From positions 1-64,000 of the forward strand of contig NZ_JALLIX010000024.1 of NCBI RefSeq assembly GCF_023242365.1: a DNA stretch of 64,000 nt, read 5' to 3'. The DNA is from Pseudomonas sp. MWU13-2100 (GTDB lineage Bacteria; Pseudomonadota; Gammaproteobacteria; Pseudomonadales; Pseudomonadaceae). Shown here piece by piece: positions 17,246-26,328 of this stretch (position 1 is the stretch's first letter; the number at the start of each line of letters is the position of its first letter). The position numbers and the translations under genes are program-made. The notes below the pieces were generated by a model. The model was given only the letters and a program-made list of their open reading frames with translations. It was not told the DNA's origin and did not search any database.

Positions 17246-18676
17246 ATGCCTGCCGAAATCGCCTATCTACAGGAGTCGCAGCAGCAACTCGACCAGCTCC
17301 AGCGCCAGTTTCAAGCGCAACGTCAAGCCTACGCCGTGCACCCCATGCCCCCCGCCGAGCAACGTCGGCAATGGCTCGACAGCCTGCGCCAACTGCTCAG
17401 CGACGAACGCCAGGCGCTGATCGATGCCATCAGCCAGGATTTCGGCAACCGCAGTGCCGATGAAACCCTGCTCGGCGAACTCATGCCCAGCCTGCAAGGC
17501 ATCCACCACGCCCGCCAACACCTCAAGCGCTGGATGAAACCGTCGCGCCGTCAGGTCGGCCTGGCCTTCCAGCCGGCCTCGGCCAAGGTCGTCTACCAGC
17601 CACTGGGGGTGGTCGGCGTGATCGTGCCCTGGAACTATCCGCTGTTCCTCGCCGTCGGCCCCCTGGTGGGCGCGCTGGCGGCGGGCAATCGGGTGATGCT
17701 CAAACTCAGCGAATCGACCCCGGCCACCGGTTTGTTGCTCAAGAAGCTGCTGGGCCGGGTGTTCCCGGAAGATCAGGTGTGCGTGGTGCTCGGCGAAGCC
17801 GACATCGGCATGGCCTTTTCCAAGCTGCCGTTCGATCACCTGCTGTTCACCGGCGCCACCAGTATCGGCCGGCATGTGATGCGCGCGGCGGCGGAAAACC
17901 TGACCCCAGTCACCCTGGAACTGGGCGGTAAGTCGCCGGCCATCGTGTCCCAGGACGTGCCGCTCAAGGATGCCGCCGAACGTATCGCCTTCGGCAAGAC
18001 CCTCAACGCCGGCCAGACCTGCGTGGCACCGGACTACGTGCTGGTACCGGAAGATCGAGTCGGTGCTTTCGTCGAAGCCTACCGCCAGGCGGTGCGCGGC
18101 TTTTATCCGACACTGGTCGACAACCCGGACTACACCAGCATCATCAACGACCGCCAGTTGACCCGGCTCAACGGCTACCTCAGCGACGCGACCAGCAAGG
18201 GCGCGCTGCTGATTCCGCTGTTTGAGCAGAATCAGCAGCGGCGCATGGGCCATAGCCTGCTGCTGAACGTCAACGATGAGATGACCCTGATGCAGGACGA
18301 GATTTTCGGCCCGTTGCTGCCCATCGTGCCGTACAAGGGCCTGGATGAAGCCTTTGCCTACATCAATCGTCGGCCACGTCCCCTGGCGCTCTACTACTTC
18401 GGCTACAACAAGGCCGAACAGCAACGTGTGCTCGATGAAACCCACTCCGGCGGCGTTTGCCTGAACGACACGCTGCTTCATGTCCCCCAGGAAGACCTGC
18501 CCTTCGGCGGCATCGGCCCCTCGGGCATGGGCCATTACCACGGTCACGAAGGTTTCCTGACCTTCAGCAAGGCCAAGGGCGTGCTGACCAAGCAGCGCTT
18601 CAACGCAGCGCGGCTGATCTATCCGCCTTACGGCAAATCGATCCAGAAGCTGATCCAGAAACTCTTCGTTCGTTGA
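17246..18676 (+). CDS. laoC: long-chain/coniferyl-type aldehyde dehydrogenase LaoC
   Basis: 476 aa NAD(P)-dependent aldehyde dehydrogenase. Starts at MPAEIAYLQESQQQ; an upstream frame extension overlaps the promoter. Catalytic Cys in NAGQTCVAPDYVLV, general-base Glu in LELGGKSPA, cofactor region IVPWNYPLFLAVGPLVGALAAGN. The sequence belongs to the short coniferyl-aldehyde-dehydrogenase branch, but the neighbours (laoB, laoA, laoR) match the P. aeruginosa long-chain alcohol system, so fatty aldehyde is the likelier substrate. Confidence 0.87.
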   Translation: MPAEIAYLQESQQQLDQLQRQFQAQRQAYAVHPMPPAEQRRQWLDSLRQLLSDERQALIDAISQDFGNRSADETLLGELMPSLQGIHHARQHLKRWMKPSRRQVGLAFQPASAKVVYQPLGVVGVIVPWNYPLFLAVGPLVGALAAGNRVMLKLSESTPATGLLLKKLLGRVFPEDQVCVVLGEADIGMAFSKLPFDHLLFTGATSIGRHVMRAAAENLTPVTLELGGKSPAIVSQDVPLKDAAERIAFGKTLNAGQTCVAPDYVLVPEDRVGAFVEAYRQAVRGFYPTLVDNPDYTSIINDRQLTRLNGYLSDATSKGALLIPLFEQNQQRRMGHSLLLNVNDEMTLMQDEIFGPLLPIVPYKGLDEAFAYINRRPRPLALYYFGYNKAEQQRVLDETHSGGVCLNDTLLHVPQEDLPFGGIGPSGMGHYHGHEGFLTFSKAKGVLTKQRFNAARLIYPPYGKSIQKLIQKLFVR

Positions 18677-18704
18677 TGTTCCACTGCCCAGGTGAATAAC
18701 AAGA

Positions 18705-19247
18705 ATGCCAAGCCTGTCTGAATCTCCCGTACTGAGCCGTCGCGGCGTGCTGAAAATCGGCCTCTGCGCCGGCGCCTTCCTCAGCACCGCCGGGCTCGCC
18801 GCCAGCCTCAGCGGCTGCTCGGCCGGCCATCCGGCCAGCGGTTTTACCGTGTTGCAGGCCAACGACCTGCCGTTTTTGCAGGCACTGATCCCGGTCATGC
18901 TCGAAGGTGCCATCGCGGCCGAGAAAATGCCCGCCGCCATCGACCAGACCCTGGCGAGCCTGGACTACAACCTCGACCGTCTGTCGCCGGAAATGCTCAA
19001 GCTGACCCGGCAACTGTTCGATGTCCTCGGTATGGGCATCACCCGCGGGCCGCTGACCGGCATCTGGGGCCGTTGGGAAAATGCCAGTGACGCGCAGATC
19101 CATAGCTTTCTCGAACGCTGGGAAAACAGCTACCTGAGCCTGCTGCGCATGGGCCACGCATCGCTGCTGCAACTGGTGATGATGGCCTGGTACAACCGCG
19201 CCGAAGCCTGGGCCCACTGCGGTTATCCCGGCCCGCCGAAAGTCTAG
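18705..19247 (+). CDS. laoB: Tat-exported small protein LaoB
   Basis: 180 aa. The N-terminus carries a twin-arginine signal (SRRGVLKIGLCAGAFLS) and a following LSGC that fits a lipobox, so it is probably a Tat-exported, lipid-anchored protein. No enzyme motif is visible; its position between an aldehyde dehydrogenase and a GMC-type alcohol dehydrogenase suggests an accessory subunit like the small subunits of other GMC dehydrogenases. Identified by synteny with P. aeruginosa PA0365. Confidence 0.78.
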   Translation: MPSLSESPVLSRRGVLKIGLCAGAFLSTAGLAASLSGCSAGHPASGFTVLQANDLPFLQALIPVMLEGAIAAEKMPAAIDQTLASLDYNLDRLSPEMLKLTRQLFDVLGMGITRGPLTGIWGRWENASDAQIHSFLERWENSYLSLLRMGHASLLQLVMMAWYNRAEAWAHCGYPGPPKV

Positions 19248-19268
19248 TCCTTATAGATGCACGGCTCT

Positions 19269-19374
19269 TGTGGGAGCGGAGCTTGTCGGGACGCCGCACC
19301 GCCGCGAAGAACGATAACGCGGCGTCCCTGGAGAACCGCGGCGTTCTTTTCGCGGGCAAGCTCCGCTCCCACAC
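19269..19374. repeat. inverted REP pair inside lao operon
   Basis: TGTGGGAGCGGAGCTTGTCGGG and CGGGCAAGCTCCGCTCCCACA form the two ends, with an inner GCGGCGTCCC-type palindrome. The pair separates laoB from laoA (168-bp gap) and would form a stem in their shared mRNA. Confidence 0.75.
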
Positions 19375-19414
19375 AAGTCGGGCAAACCTGACAAAACAAT
19401 AAAAGAGGCTACAC

Positions 19415-21010
19415 ATGCCCGTACCCGATCTGTTTCGCGAAGGCCTGGCCCGAGGCTGGAAAACCCACGATGGCTCCCGCCTGGAGCAGGACCTGACGCT
19501 GGAGGCCGATGTCGCCATCATCGGCAGCGGCGCGGGCGGCGGCACCACCGCCGAAATCCTCAGTGCCGCCGGCTACAAGGTCCTGCTGATCGAAGAAGGC
19601 CCGCTGAAAACCAGCAGCGACTTCAAGATGCTCGAAGACCAGGCCTACACCAGCCTCTACCAGGAGGGCATCGGTCGCATGAGCAAGGACGGCGCCATCA
19701 CCATCCTCCAGGGCCGGGCGGTCGGCGGCACTACGCTGATCAACTGGACATCGAGCTTTCGCACCCCGGATCAGACCCTCGATCATTGGGCCAAGGAGCA
19801 CAACGTCAAGGGCCATGGCAGCACCGAGATGGCGCCGTGGTTCGAGAAGATGGAACAGCGCCTCGGCGTCGCCCCCTGGGTCATGCCGCCCAATGCCAAC
19901 AACGATGTGATCCGCAACGGCTGCGAGGCCCTCGGCTACAGCTGGAAAGTCATCCCACGCAACGTCCGTGGCTGCTGGAACCTGGGCTACTGCGGCATGG
20001 GCTGTCCGACCAATGCCAAGCAGTCGATGCTGGTCACTACCATTCCGGCGACCCTGGAAAAAGGCGGCGAGCTGCTCTATCTGGCGCGGGCCGAACGCTT
20101 GCAGATCGAAGGCGACCAGGTCACCGGCCTGCTCTGCGTGGCGATGGACGAGCGTTGCGTGGCCCCCAATGGCCGGACAATCAAGGTCAAGGCCCGGCAT
20201 TACGTGCTGGCGGGCGGTGGCATCAACAGCCCGGGACTGCTACTGCGCTCCAAGGCACCGGACCCCAGCGGCCAACTGGGCAAACGGACCTTCCTGCACC
20301 TGGTGAATTTCTCCGCCGGACAATTTTCCGAAGTCATCAATCCGTTTTACGGCGCCCCCCAGTCGATCTATTCCGATCATTTCCAGTGGAATGCCGGCGT
20401 CACCGGGCCGATGTCCTACAAACTCGAAGTACCGCCCTTGCAACCGGCGCTGGCCAGCACCTTGTTGGGCGGCTTCGGCACGCAAAACGCCCTGCGCATG
20501 GAACAACTGCCGCACACCCACATGATGCTGGCGCTGATGCGCGACGGCTTCCACCCGGACAGCCCTGGCGGCAGCGTGGAACTGCGCGGCGACGGCACAC
20601 CGGTGCTCGACTACCCGGTGTCCGCCTATGCCTGGGACGGCCTGCGCCGGGCGTATCACAGCATGGCCGAGATCCAGTTCGCGGCGGGCGCCAAGTCGGT
20701 ATTGCCCCTGCACGCCGATGCCGACTACGTGAATACCCTGGCCAAGGCCCGGGAACTGATCGACGAACTGAGCCTGGAGCTGTACCGCACGCGGCTGGGC
20801 AGCGCCCACGTGATGGGGGGTTGCGCTATGGGCGAAGATGCGAAAAGCGCGGTCACCGACAGCCTCGGCCGCCACCATCAACTGCACAACCTGTCGGTCC
20901 ACGACGGCTCGCTGTTCCCCACCAGCATAGGCGCCAACCCACAGCTTTCGGTCTATGGTCTGACAGCGCAGTTGGCAACTGCCCTCGCGGAGCGCTTGAA
21001 AAACCCGTGA
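19415..21010 (+). CDS. laoA: GMC family alcohol dehydrogenase LaoA
   Basis: 531 aa FAD-dependent glucose-methanol-choline oxidoreductase. The dinucleotide site DVAIIGSGAGGGTTAEILSAAGYKVLLIEEG is near residue 30 and the GMC motif GRAVGGTTLINWT near 105. The C-terminal GSAHVMGGCAMGED and SIGANPQLSVYGLTAQLA hold the active-site residues. By synteny with PA0364 it oxidises long-chain alcohols to aldehydes for LaoC. A GCGGCATGGGCTGPTNA-like Cys stretch (YCGMGCPTNAKQSM) is also conserved in this subgroup. Confidence 0.86.
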   Translation: MPVPDLFREGLARGWKTHDGSRLEQDLTLEADVAIIGSGAGGGTTAEILSAAGYKVLLIEEGPLKTSSDFKMLEDQAYTSLYQEGIGRMSKDGAITILQGRAVGGTTLINWTSSFRTPDQTLDHWAKEHNVKGHGSTEMAPWFEKMEQRLGVAPWVMPPNANNDVIRNGCEALGYSWKVIPRNVRGCWNLGYCGMGCPTNAKQSMLVTTIPATLEKGGELLYLARAERLQIEGDQVTGLLCVAMDERCVAPNGRTIKVKARHYVLAGGGINSPGLLLRSKAPDPSGQLGKRTFLHLVNFSAGQFSEVINPFYGAPQSIYSDHFQWNAGVTGPMSYKLEVPPLQPALASTLLGGFGTQNALRMEQLPHTHMMLALMRDGFHPDSPGGSVELRGDGTPVLDYPVSAYAWDGLRRAYHSMAEIQFAAGAKSVLPLHADADYVNTLAKARELIDELSLELYRTRLGSAHVMGGCAMGEDAKSAVTDSLGRHHQLHNLSVHDGSLFPTSIGANPQLSVYGLTAQLATALAERLKNP

Positions 21011-21127
21011 AAAAGAGGACTATTCGCCGCGTCTATAGTGCTTTCTTCCCGGTATCCTGACTTGGCCGACCGGAAAGGCTGCGATACCATCCGACTCCCT
21101 TAAACGGATACCCGCCAGGACGACGCG

Positions 21128-21607
21128 ATGAACCGAGTGTTGTACCCAGGTACCTTCGACCCGATAACCAAGGGTCATGGCGACTTGGTCGAGCGTGCCG
21201 CGCGCCTGTTCGACCATGTGATCATCGCCGTGGCTGCCAGCCCGAAGAAAAACCCGCTGTTCCCATTGGAACAACGTGTGGAATTGGCCCGAGAGGTCAC
21301 CCGACACCTGCCCAACGTGGAAGTGGTGGGGTTTTCCACCCTGCTGGCGCATTTCGCCAAGGAACAGAACGCCAACATCTTCCTGCGCGGCCTGCGCGCC
21401 GTGTCGGACTTCGAATACGAGTTCCAGCTGGCGAACATGAACCGCCAGTTGGCCCCGGACGTCGAAAGTCTGTTCTTGACGCCGTCGGAGCGTTATTCGT
21501 TCATTTCGTCGACATTGGTCCGGGAAATCGCGGCTCTGGGCGGCGATATCACCAAGTTTGTCCACCCGGCGGTGGCCGACGCACTGACCCTGCGCTTCAA
21601 GAAATAA
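21128..21607 (+). CDS. coaD: phosphopantetheine adenylyltransferase
   Basis: 159 aa. Converts 4'-phosphopantetheine and ATP to dephospho-CoA, the penultimate step of coenzyme A synthesis; cytosolic hexamer in the family. Nucleotidyltransferase motif YPGTFDPITKGHGDLVERA at the N-terminus, substrate loop FLRGLRAVSDFEYEFQLANMNR, and ATP-binding SERYSFISSTLVREIA near the end. The CDS has normal length. Confidence 0.97.
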   Translation: MNRVLYPGTFDPITKGHGDLVERAARLFDHVIIAVAASPKKNPLFPLEQRVELAREVTRHLPNVEVVGFSTLLAHFAKEQNANIFLRGLRAVSDFEYEFQLANMNRQLAPDVESLFLTPSERYSFISSTLVREIAALGGDITKFVHPAVADALTLRFKK

Positions 21608-21743
21608 CGCCCGGCGCAGGCACTGCCGAGACCGGCGATTGCGGCCGCCTCGACGGGTGCGCGTGCACTGCGCGCGCTAATGCGGCACAATTGACGCATT
21701 AGTTTTCATGTCGCCCGGGCCTGCCGTCCGGGCCGGAGTGCCC

Positions 21744-21995
21744 ATGTCCCTGATCATCACCGACGATTGCATCAACTGCGACGTCTGCGAACCCGAGTGC
21801 CCGAACGCTGCTATTTCCCAAGGCGAAGAGATCTACGTGATCGACCCGAACCTGTGTACCCAGTGCGTCGGCCACTACGACGAGCCTCAGTGCCAGCAGG
21901 TTTGCCCGGTGGACTGCATCCCGCTGGATGAAGCCCATCCGGAAACCGAAGCCGAGCTGATGGTCAAATACCGGAAGATCACCGGCAAGGCTTGA
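21744..21995 (+). CDS. fdx: YfhL-type 2[4Fe-4S] ferredoxin
   Basis: 83 aa. Small electron carrier with two cluster motifs: CINCDVCEPECPN and CTQCVGHYDEPQCQQVCPVDC. The insertion between the second and third cysteines of the second motif is typical of the Allochromatium/YfhL ferredoxins. The start MSLIITDDC has GGAG 6-7 nt upstream; twelve more in-frame codons upstream are not family sequence. It follows coaD as in other pseudomonads. Confidence 0.94.
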   Translation: MSLIITDDCINCDVCEPECPNAAISQGEEIYVIDPNLCTQCVGHYDEPQCQQVCPVDCIPLDEAHPETEAELMVKYRKITGKA

Positions 21996-22021
21996 GCCTT
22001 GTAGCGAATCCAAAGCCCTTT

Positions 22022-22415
22022 TCGCGGGCAAGCTCCGCTCCCACAGGTTTTGTGTCGTACACACTATCCAGGCTTGACTCGAATATTGTGGGCGCGGAAT
22101 TTTCCGGGACAGCGGACCGTCGCGAAAGAGCCGGTTCACCAGAGTCCTGTGGGAGCGGAGCTTGCCCGCACACCGCACCGTCGCGAAAGAGCCGGTTCAC
22201 CAGAATCCTGTGGGAGCGGAGCTTGCCCGCACACCGGACCGTCGCGAAAGAGCCGGTTCACCAGAGTCCTGTGGGAGCGGAGCTTGCCCGCACACCGCAC
22301 CGTCGCGAAAGAGCCGGTTCACCAGAGTCCTGTGGGAGCGGAGCTTGCCCGCACACCGCACCGTCGCGAAAGAGCCGGTTCACCAGAATCCTGTGGGAGC
22401 GGAGCTTGCCCGCGA
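22022..22415. repeat. 61-bp tandem REP array
   Basis: Six units start at 22088, 22149, 22210, 22271, 22332 and 22393, exactly 61 bp apart. Each has GTGGGAGCGGAGCTTGCCCG followed by CACACCGCACCGTCGCGAAA and GAGCCGGTTCACCAGAATCC (with GA/GC and AGAGT/AGAAT variants). The first unit is degenerate and the last stops after the REP core. A reverse-oriented core (TTCGCGGGCAAGCTCCGCTC, from 22020) precedes the array. Because 61 is not a multiple of 3, all three frames read through as spurious ORFs. Confidence 0.92.
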
Positions 22416-22479
22416 AAGGGCCATCATTCACACCACAGCCACCCTAGGCTGCACGGGATGTTATAGACGCCACACCCGC

Positions 22480-22818
22480 CTACTGATCGCCGTCAAAACC
22501 TTCCGCCGTGCAACCCAGGCAACGGGCAAAGGCCGCTTTCCCGGGGGCGAGCACCAGTGACTTGCCAGCCTTGCCCATGCCGTCGACGCCACCAAACGCG
22601 GTAAACGGCAACGACACCACAAACACCGCCGTGCCGACCAGGGTCGCGCCCACCAGCAAGGGGCGAGCGATGATCAGGTCGGCGATCATCGCGTAGGCCG
22701 GTGGATTCTGGATCGTGTAGGTCGGGTCGCCGCTGGTGCCATCGTCCGCCTGAACCGGCAACGCTTGCAGGCCAAAACTCAGGGCCACAACCAGGGCCAG
22801 GGTGCGAAACGGGTTCAT
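22480..22818 (-). CDS. small exported protein of unknown function
   Basis: 112 aa. Start MNPFRTLALVVALSFGLQALPVQADD gives a clear signal peptide cleaved near AQADD-type sequence. One hydrophobic stretch follows (about 48-72: IARPLLVGATLVGTAVFVVSLPF), then KSLVLAPGKAAFARCLGC with two cysteines. I recognise it only as a conserved Pseudomonas envelope protein; function unknown. Weak AGGAT ribosome-binding site. It lies between the REP array and mutM on the mutM strand. Confidence 0.75.
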   Translation of the reverse strand: MNPFRTLALVVALSFGLQALPVQADDGTSGDPTYTIQNPPAYAMIADLIIARPLLVGATLVGTAVFVVSLPFTAFGGVDGMGKAGKSLVLAPGKAAFARCLGCTAEGFDGDQ

Positions 22819-22887
22819 GGCACTATCCTTCAACAAAGCAATGGATGGCAAAGTCTTAACTATAACAGCGTCCGCGCGCTTGTCAGG

Positions 22888-23700
22888 TCAGCTCTGGCAA
22901 CGTGGACAATACACGCTGGCCCGCTGCCCCAGGCGAATCTCGCGCAAGACACTGCCACACACCTTGCAGTGCTCGCCGCCACGCCCGTAGACGAACAGTT
23001 CCTGCTGGAAGTAGCCGGGCTGGCCGTCGCCACCGATAAAGTCGCGCAAGGTGGTGCCGCCCCGCTCGATGGCGGCCGCCAGGATGCGCTTGATCTCGAT
23101 CGCCAGCGCCAGGTAGCGCCCCCGCGAGAGGCTCCCGGCCTCGCGGCGCGGGTCGATGCCGGCGGCGAACAGTGCTTCGGTCGCATAGATATTGCCGACC
23201 CCCACCACCACCGCGTTATCCATGATGAACGGCTTCACCGCCATGGAACGCTTGCGCGACAGCTGGAACAGCCGCTCACCATCGAACAGCTCGGTCAGCG
23301 GCTCCGGCCCCAGGCGCGCGAGCAATTCATGATTGAGCGGGTCCAGGCTCCAGAGCATCGCGCCAAAACGCCGCGGGTCGGTATAACGCAGGGCCAGCCC
23401 GGACTCCAGTTCGATATCCACATGCTCATGCTTGGCCGCCGGCAAGCCGGCCTCCACTAGGCGCAGGTTGCCCGACATGCCCAGGTGACTGATCAAGGTC
23501 CCGACCTCGGCATTGATCAACAGGTACTTGGCCCGCCGCTCCACCAGCACGATGCGCTGGCCGGACAGGCGGACATCGAGGTCTTCCGGGATCGGCCAGC
23601 GCAACCGGCGGTCACGCACGATCACGCGGCTGACCCGCTGGCCTTCCAGATGAGGCGCGATACCGCGCCGGGTGGTTTCGACTTCAGGTAATTCAGGCAT
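22888..23700 (-). CDS. mutM: formamidopyrimidine-DNA glycosylase MutM
   Basis: 270 aa. Excises 8-oxoguanine and other oxidised purines and cleaves the abasic site. Begins MPELPEVETTRRG, with the catalytic N-terminal Pro and Glu after Met removal; the lysine in VERRAKYLLI and the helix-two-turn-helix NIYATEALFAAGIDPRREAG are present. The C-terminal zinc finger is complete (CKVCG ... CPRCQ). Confidence 0.97.
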   Translation of the reverse strand: MPELPEVETTRRGIAPHLEGQRVSRVIVRDRRLRWPIPEDLDVRLSGQRIVLVERRAKYLLINAEVGTLISHLGMSGNLRLVEAGLPAAKHEHVDIELESGLALRYTDPRRFGAMLWSLDPLNHELLARLGPEPLTELFDGERLFQLSRKRSMAVKPFIMDNAVVVGVGNIYATEALFAAGIDPRREAGSLSRGRYLALAIEIKRILAAAIERGGTTLRDFIGGDGQPGYFQQELFVYGRGGEHCKVCGSVLREIRLGQRASVYCPRCQS

Positions 23701-23749
23701 GGCGGCCCCAGGTCAGGCAATAACGGGCTCGACGACGCTGCTCGGGCGC

Positions 23750-24616
23750 TTAGTTCACGCCGAGTTCGCGGACGTTCTCTCTGAGGTTTTCGAAGTCATA
23801 GTCGGACAGGCCGACATAATCGAGCACCAGAGGGCCGATGGCATTCCATTCATGGTCTTCGGCTTCGTTGCCCAGGACCCGATGGGACGCACAGATATGC
23901 TCGGCCATTTTCAAGATCGCCAGCAGGTTCTTCAACTGGCTGTTGCGGGTCGACTCGTCGCTGAAGATCGCCAGGGCGTTGTGGTGATTGGCGATGGCGT
24001 TGGTCACATGCTCCGGCAGGCGCCAGGATTTGGCCGTGTAGTAGCCAACCACCGCGTGGTTGGTGTTGAACTCGGTGTTCTCCGTGTCCACCACGCGCTG
24101 CTCCGGGCCGGCATTGGCGTAAGCCTGTTCGAGCACCGTCATATAGTTGGGGAAACGCTTGATCATCAGCGGAATACCACAATCGTGGAACAGCCCCAGG
24201 GCATAGGACTCATCGACCGCCTGGCCGCCGGTACGCTTGGCCAGGGTCAGGCTGGTCATGGCCACGTCCTGGGCGGTATCCCAGAATCGATTGAGGGTCA
24301 CGATGGTTTCGTCGGCCATCTCGCCCTTGATCGACTGCGCGTTGATCAGGTTGATGATCGACCGGCTACCCAGCAGATTCACCGCGCGCTGGATCGAGGC
24401 GATCTTGTTCGACAGGCCGTAATACGGCGAGTTGACGATTTTCAGCAGCGCCCCAGAGAGGCCGGGATCCTGGCTGATCAAGCGGGCAATCACCTCCAGA
24501 TCCGGGTCAGGCATGTACTGCTCCATCTGCAAATCCACCATGATCTGCGGTTGGGGAGGTACGCTAATGCCTTGCAGGGCCTGCTGGATCTGTTCAGGTG
24601 AAAGTTCTTGGGACAT
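23750..24616 (-). CDS. HDOD domain protein
   Basis: 288 aa. A single HDOD domain (about residues 25-225: PDLEVIARLISQDPGLSGALLKIVNSPYY, then GLFHDCGIPLM, ANHHNAL). HDOD proteins are signalling relatives of HD phosphohydrolases that have usually lost metal binding; no output domain is attached. The start MSQELSPEQIQQAL is chosen because the 28 upstream codons are not conserved in type and lie in the promoter region shared with rlmI. Function in the cell unknown. Confidence 0.85.
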   Translation of the reverse strand: MSQELSPEQIQQALQGISVPPQPQIMVDLQMEQYMPDPDLEVIARLISQDPGLSGALLKIVNSPYYGLSNKIASIQRAVNLLGSRSIINLINAQSIKGEMADETIVTLNRFWDTAQDVAMTSLTLAKRTGGQAVDESYALGLFHDCGIPLMIKRFPNYMTVLEQAYANAGPEQRVVDTENTEFNTNHAVVGYYTAKSWRLPEHVTNAIANHHNALAIFSDESTRNSQLKNLLAILKMAEHICASHRVLGNEAEDHEWNAIGPLVLDYVGLSDYDFENLRENVRELGVN

Positions 24617-24727
24617 GGGTACACACTCCGGGCGAGTGAGGGATTCTAGCGGAAATCTCTTACAGCATGGGCCGAGCATACAAACGCTTACATGAAACAT
24701 GACGACACGATCCCCCTGAACTCCCGC

Positions 24728-24733
24728 TATAAT
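24728..24733 (+). promoter_or_regulatory. candidate -10 box for rlmI
   Basis: A perfect TATAAT 28 bp upstream of the rlmI ATG, in the divergent HDOD-rlmI gap. No clear -35 is visible. Confidence 0.4.
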
Positions 24734-24760
24734 TCCGCTCTTTTTTCCCGGAGCGACGTC

Positions 24761-25957
24761 ATGTCCCTGCCTAGCCTACGCCTCAAAGCCAACGCCGACC
24801 GACGCCTGCGCAACGGTCACCTGTGGGTCTACAGCAACGAAATCGACGTGGCGGCCACCCCCCTCCATGGCTTCAAGGCCGGCGACCAGGCCGTGCTGGA
24901 AACCGCCGGCGGCAAACCGCTGGGCATCGTCGCCATGAGCCCGAACAACCTGATCTGCGCTCGCCTGCTGTCGCGCGACATCAAGCTGCCGCTGGACAAG
25001 TCGCTGCTGGTGCATCGCCTCAACGTGGCCCTGTCACTGCGCGAGCGGCTGTTCGACAAGCCGTTCTACCGCCTGGTCTACGGCGATTCCGACCTGCTGC
25101 CGGGGCTGGTGGTGGATCGTTTCGGCGATATTCTGGTGGTCCAGCTCGCCTCGGCGGCCATGGAGCGGCACAAGGATGAGGTGATCGCGGCACTGGTCCA
25201 GGTCCTGAAACCGAGCGGCATCCTGTTCAAGAACGACTCCGCGGCCCGCGATGCCGAAGGCCTGGAGCGTTATGTCGAGACGGTGTTCGGCCTGGTGCCG
25301 GAGTGGGTCGCCCTGGAAGAGAACGGCGTGAAGTTCGAAGCGCCGGTGATGGAAGGCCAGAAAACCGGCTGGTTCTACGACCACCGCATGAACCGTGCGC
25401 GCCTGGCGCCCTATGCCAAGGGCAAGCGAGTACTGGACCTGTTCAGCTATATCGGTGGCTGGGGTGTACAGGCGGCGGCGTTCGGGGCCAGCGAAGTGTT
25501 CTGCGTCGATGCCTCGTCCTTTGCCCTGGACGGTGTCGAACGCAACGCGGCGTTGAACGGTTTTGCCGAGAAGATGACCTGCATCGAAGGCGACGTGTTC
25601 GAAGCCCTGAAGGAACTGAAGGCCTCCGAAGAGCGTTTCGACGTGATCGTCGCCGACCCGCCCGCCTTCATCAAGCGCAAGAAAGACCTGAAGAACGGCG
25701 AAGGCGCCTACCGCCGCCTGAACGAACAGGCCATGCGCCTGCTGAGCAAGGACGGCATCCTGGTCAGCGCTTCGTGCTCGATGCATTTGCCGGAAGATGA
25801 CCTGCAGAACATCCTGCTCACCAGCGCCCGCCACCTGGACCGCAATATCCAGCTGCTGGAACGCGGCGGCCAGGGCCCGGACCATCCGGTACACCCGGCG
25901 ATTCCGGAAACCCGTTATATCAAGAGCATTACTTGTCGGTTGTTGCCCAATAGCTGA
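24761..25957 (+). CDS. rlmI: 23S rRNA (cytosine1962-C5)-methyltransferase RlmI
   Basis: 398 aa. Methylates C1962 of 23S rRNA. An N-terminal PUA domain (LRLKANADRRLRNGHLWVYSNEI) precedes the Rossmann methyltransferase domain: VLDLFSYIGGWGVQAAAFGAS binds SAM, DPPAFIKRKKDLKNG is motif IV and SASCSMHL holds the catalytic Cys. Starts at MSLPSLRLK; 23 more in-frame codons upstream overlap the -10 box. Confidence 0.94.
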   Translation: MSLPSLRLKANADRRLRNGHLWVYSNEIDVAATPLHGFKAGDQAVLETAGGKPLGIVAMSPNNLICARLLSRDIKLPLDKSLLVHRLNVALSLRERLFDKPFYRLVYGDSDLLPGLVVDRFGDILVVQLASAAMERHKDEVIAALVQVLKPSGILFKNDSAARDAEGLERYVETVFGLVPEWVALEENGVKFEAPVMEGQKTGWFYDHRMNRARLAPYAKGKRVLDLFSYIGGWGVQAAAFGASEVFCVDASSFALDGVERNAALNGFAEKMTCIEGDVFEALKELKASEERFDVIVADPPAFIKRKKDLKNGEGAYRRLNEQAMRLLSKDGILVSASCSMHLPEDDLQNILLTSARHLDRNIQLLERGGQGPDHPVHPAIPETRYIKSITCRLLPNS

Positions 25958-25967
25958 TTTTACCGTA

Positions 25968-25991
25968 GCGCGGAGCTGCCCCGCTCCGCGC
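25968..25991 (+). terminator. hairpin after rlmI
   Basis: GCGCGGAGC/GCTCCGCGC, a 9-bp perfect stem with a 6-nt loop, 10 bp after the rlmI stop. No T run follows, so termination strength is uncertain. Composition becomes AT-rich immediately after it, marking the left edge of the accessory cluster. Confidence 0.5.
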
Positions 25992-26158
25992 CACTGGGCT
26001 CGTTAAACATCCTCCTCATTCTCCGTCCAAACTCAATAACACCGCCTACAACACCCACGCGTAAAACTTGTGTCTACAACGACAAAAGCACATAACCCGT
26101 CCTACGCTCTATAGACATCACTTACAGAATTCCTGGAAATCTCCTACCCAACTTTCCC

Positions 26159-26186
26159 TTGCTAACAACCACAACCAAACTATTAT
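26159..26186 (+). promoter_or_regulatory. candidate promoter of the SagB-AurF-MFS cluster
   Basis: TTGCTA (26159-26164), 16-bp spacer, TATTAT (26181-26186), directed towards the cluster. The 437-bp gap between rlmI and the SagB-like gene is otherwise gene-poor, apart from the small frame and stem-loop listed next. Confidence 0.45.
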
Positions 26187-26249
26187 TGAGAACAGTCATT
26201 CCACATATGACTAAACTCAGAAACACCAACCACCCGACTCTCACGAACC

Positions 26250-26321
26250 ATGAAAGCAATTAATCTGCAATCAAAAAAAATCGCCAATCTTCACTGCCTG
26301 GTAGCGACCAAGCAACGTTAA
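26250..26321 (+). CDS. possible 23-codon leader or precursor peptide
   Basis: A short frame begins MKAINLQSKKIANLHC and ends ATKQR. It is basic, with one Cys, and lies about 60 bp after the candidate promoter and just before a stem-loop. This is the usual place for a RiPP precursor in front of a SagB-type enzyme, but there is no good ribosome-binding site and no recognisable leader motif. It may be chance. Confidence 0.25.
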   Translation: MKAINLQSKKIANLHCLVATKQR

Positions 26322-26328
26322 TATAAAT

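Noticed and set aside
22022..22415. Regular repeats suggesting a CRISPR array
   Set aside because: The whole 61-bp unit is repeated with no variable spacers, and no cas genes are nearby.
21992..22560. Three overlapping frames with a repeated peptide, like a tandem-repeat protein
   Set aside because: They arise because the 61-bp REP repeat reads through every frame; no start site signal and the unit is non-coding elsewhere.
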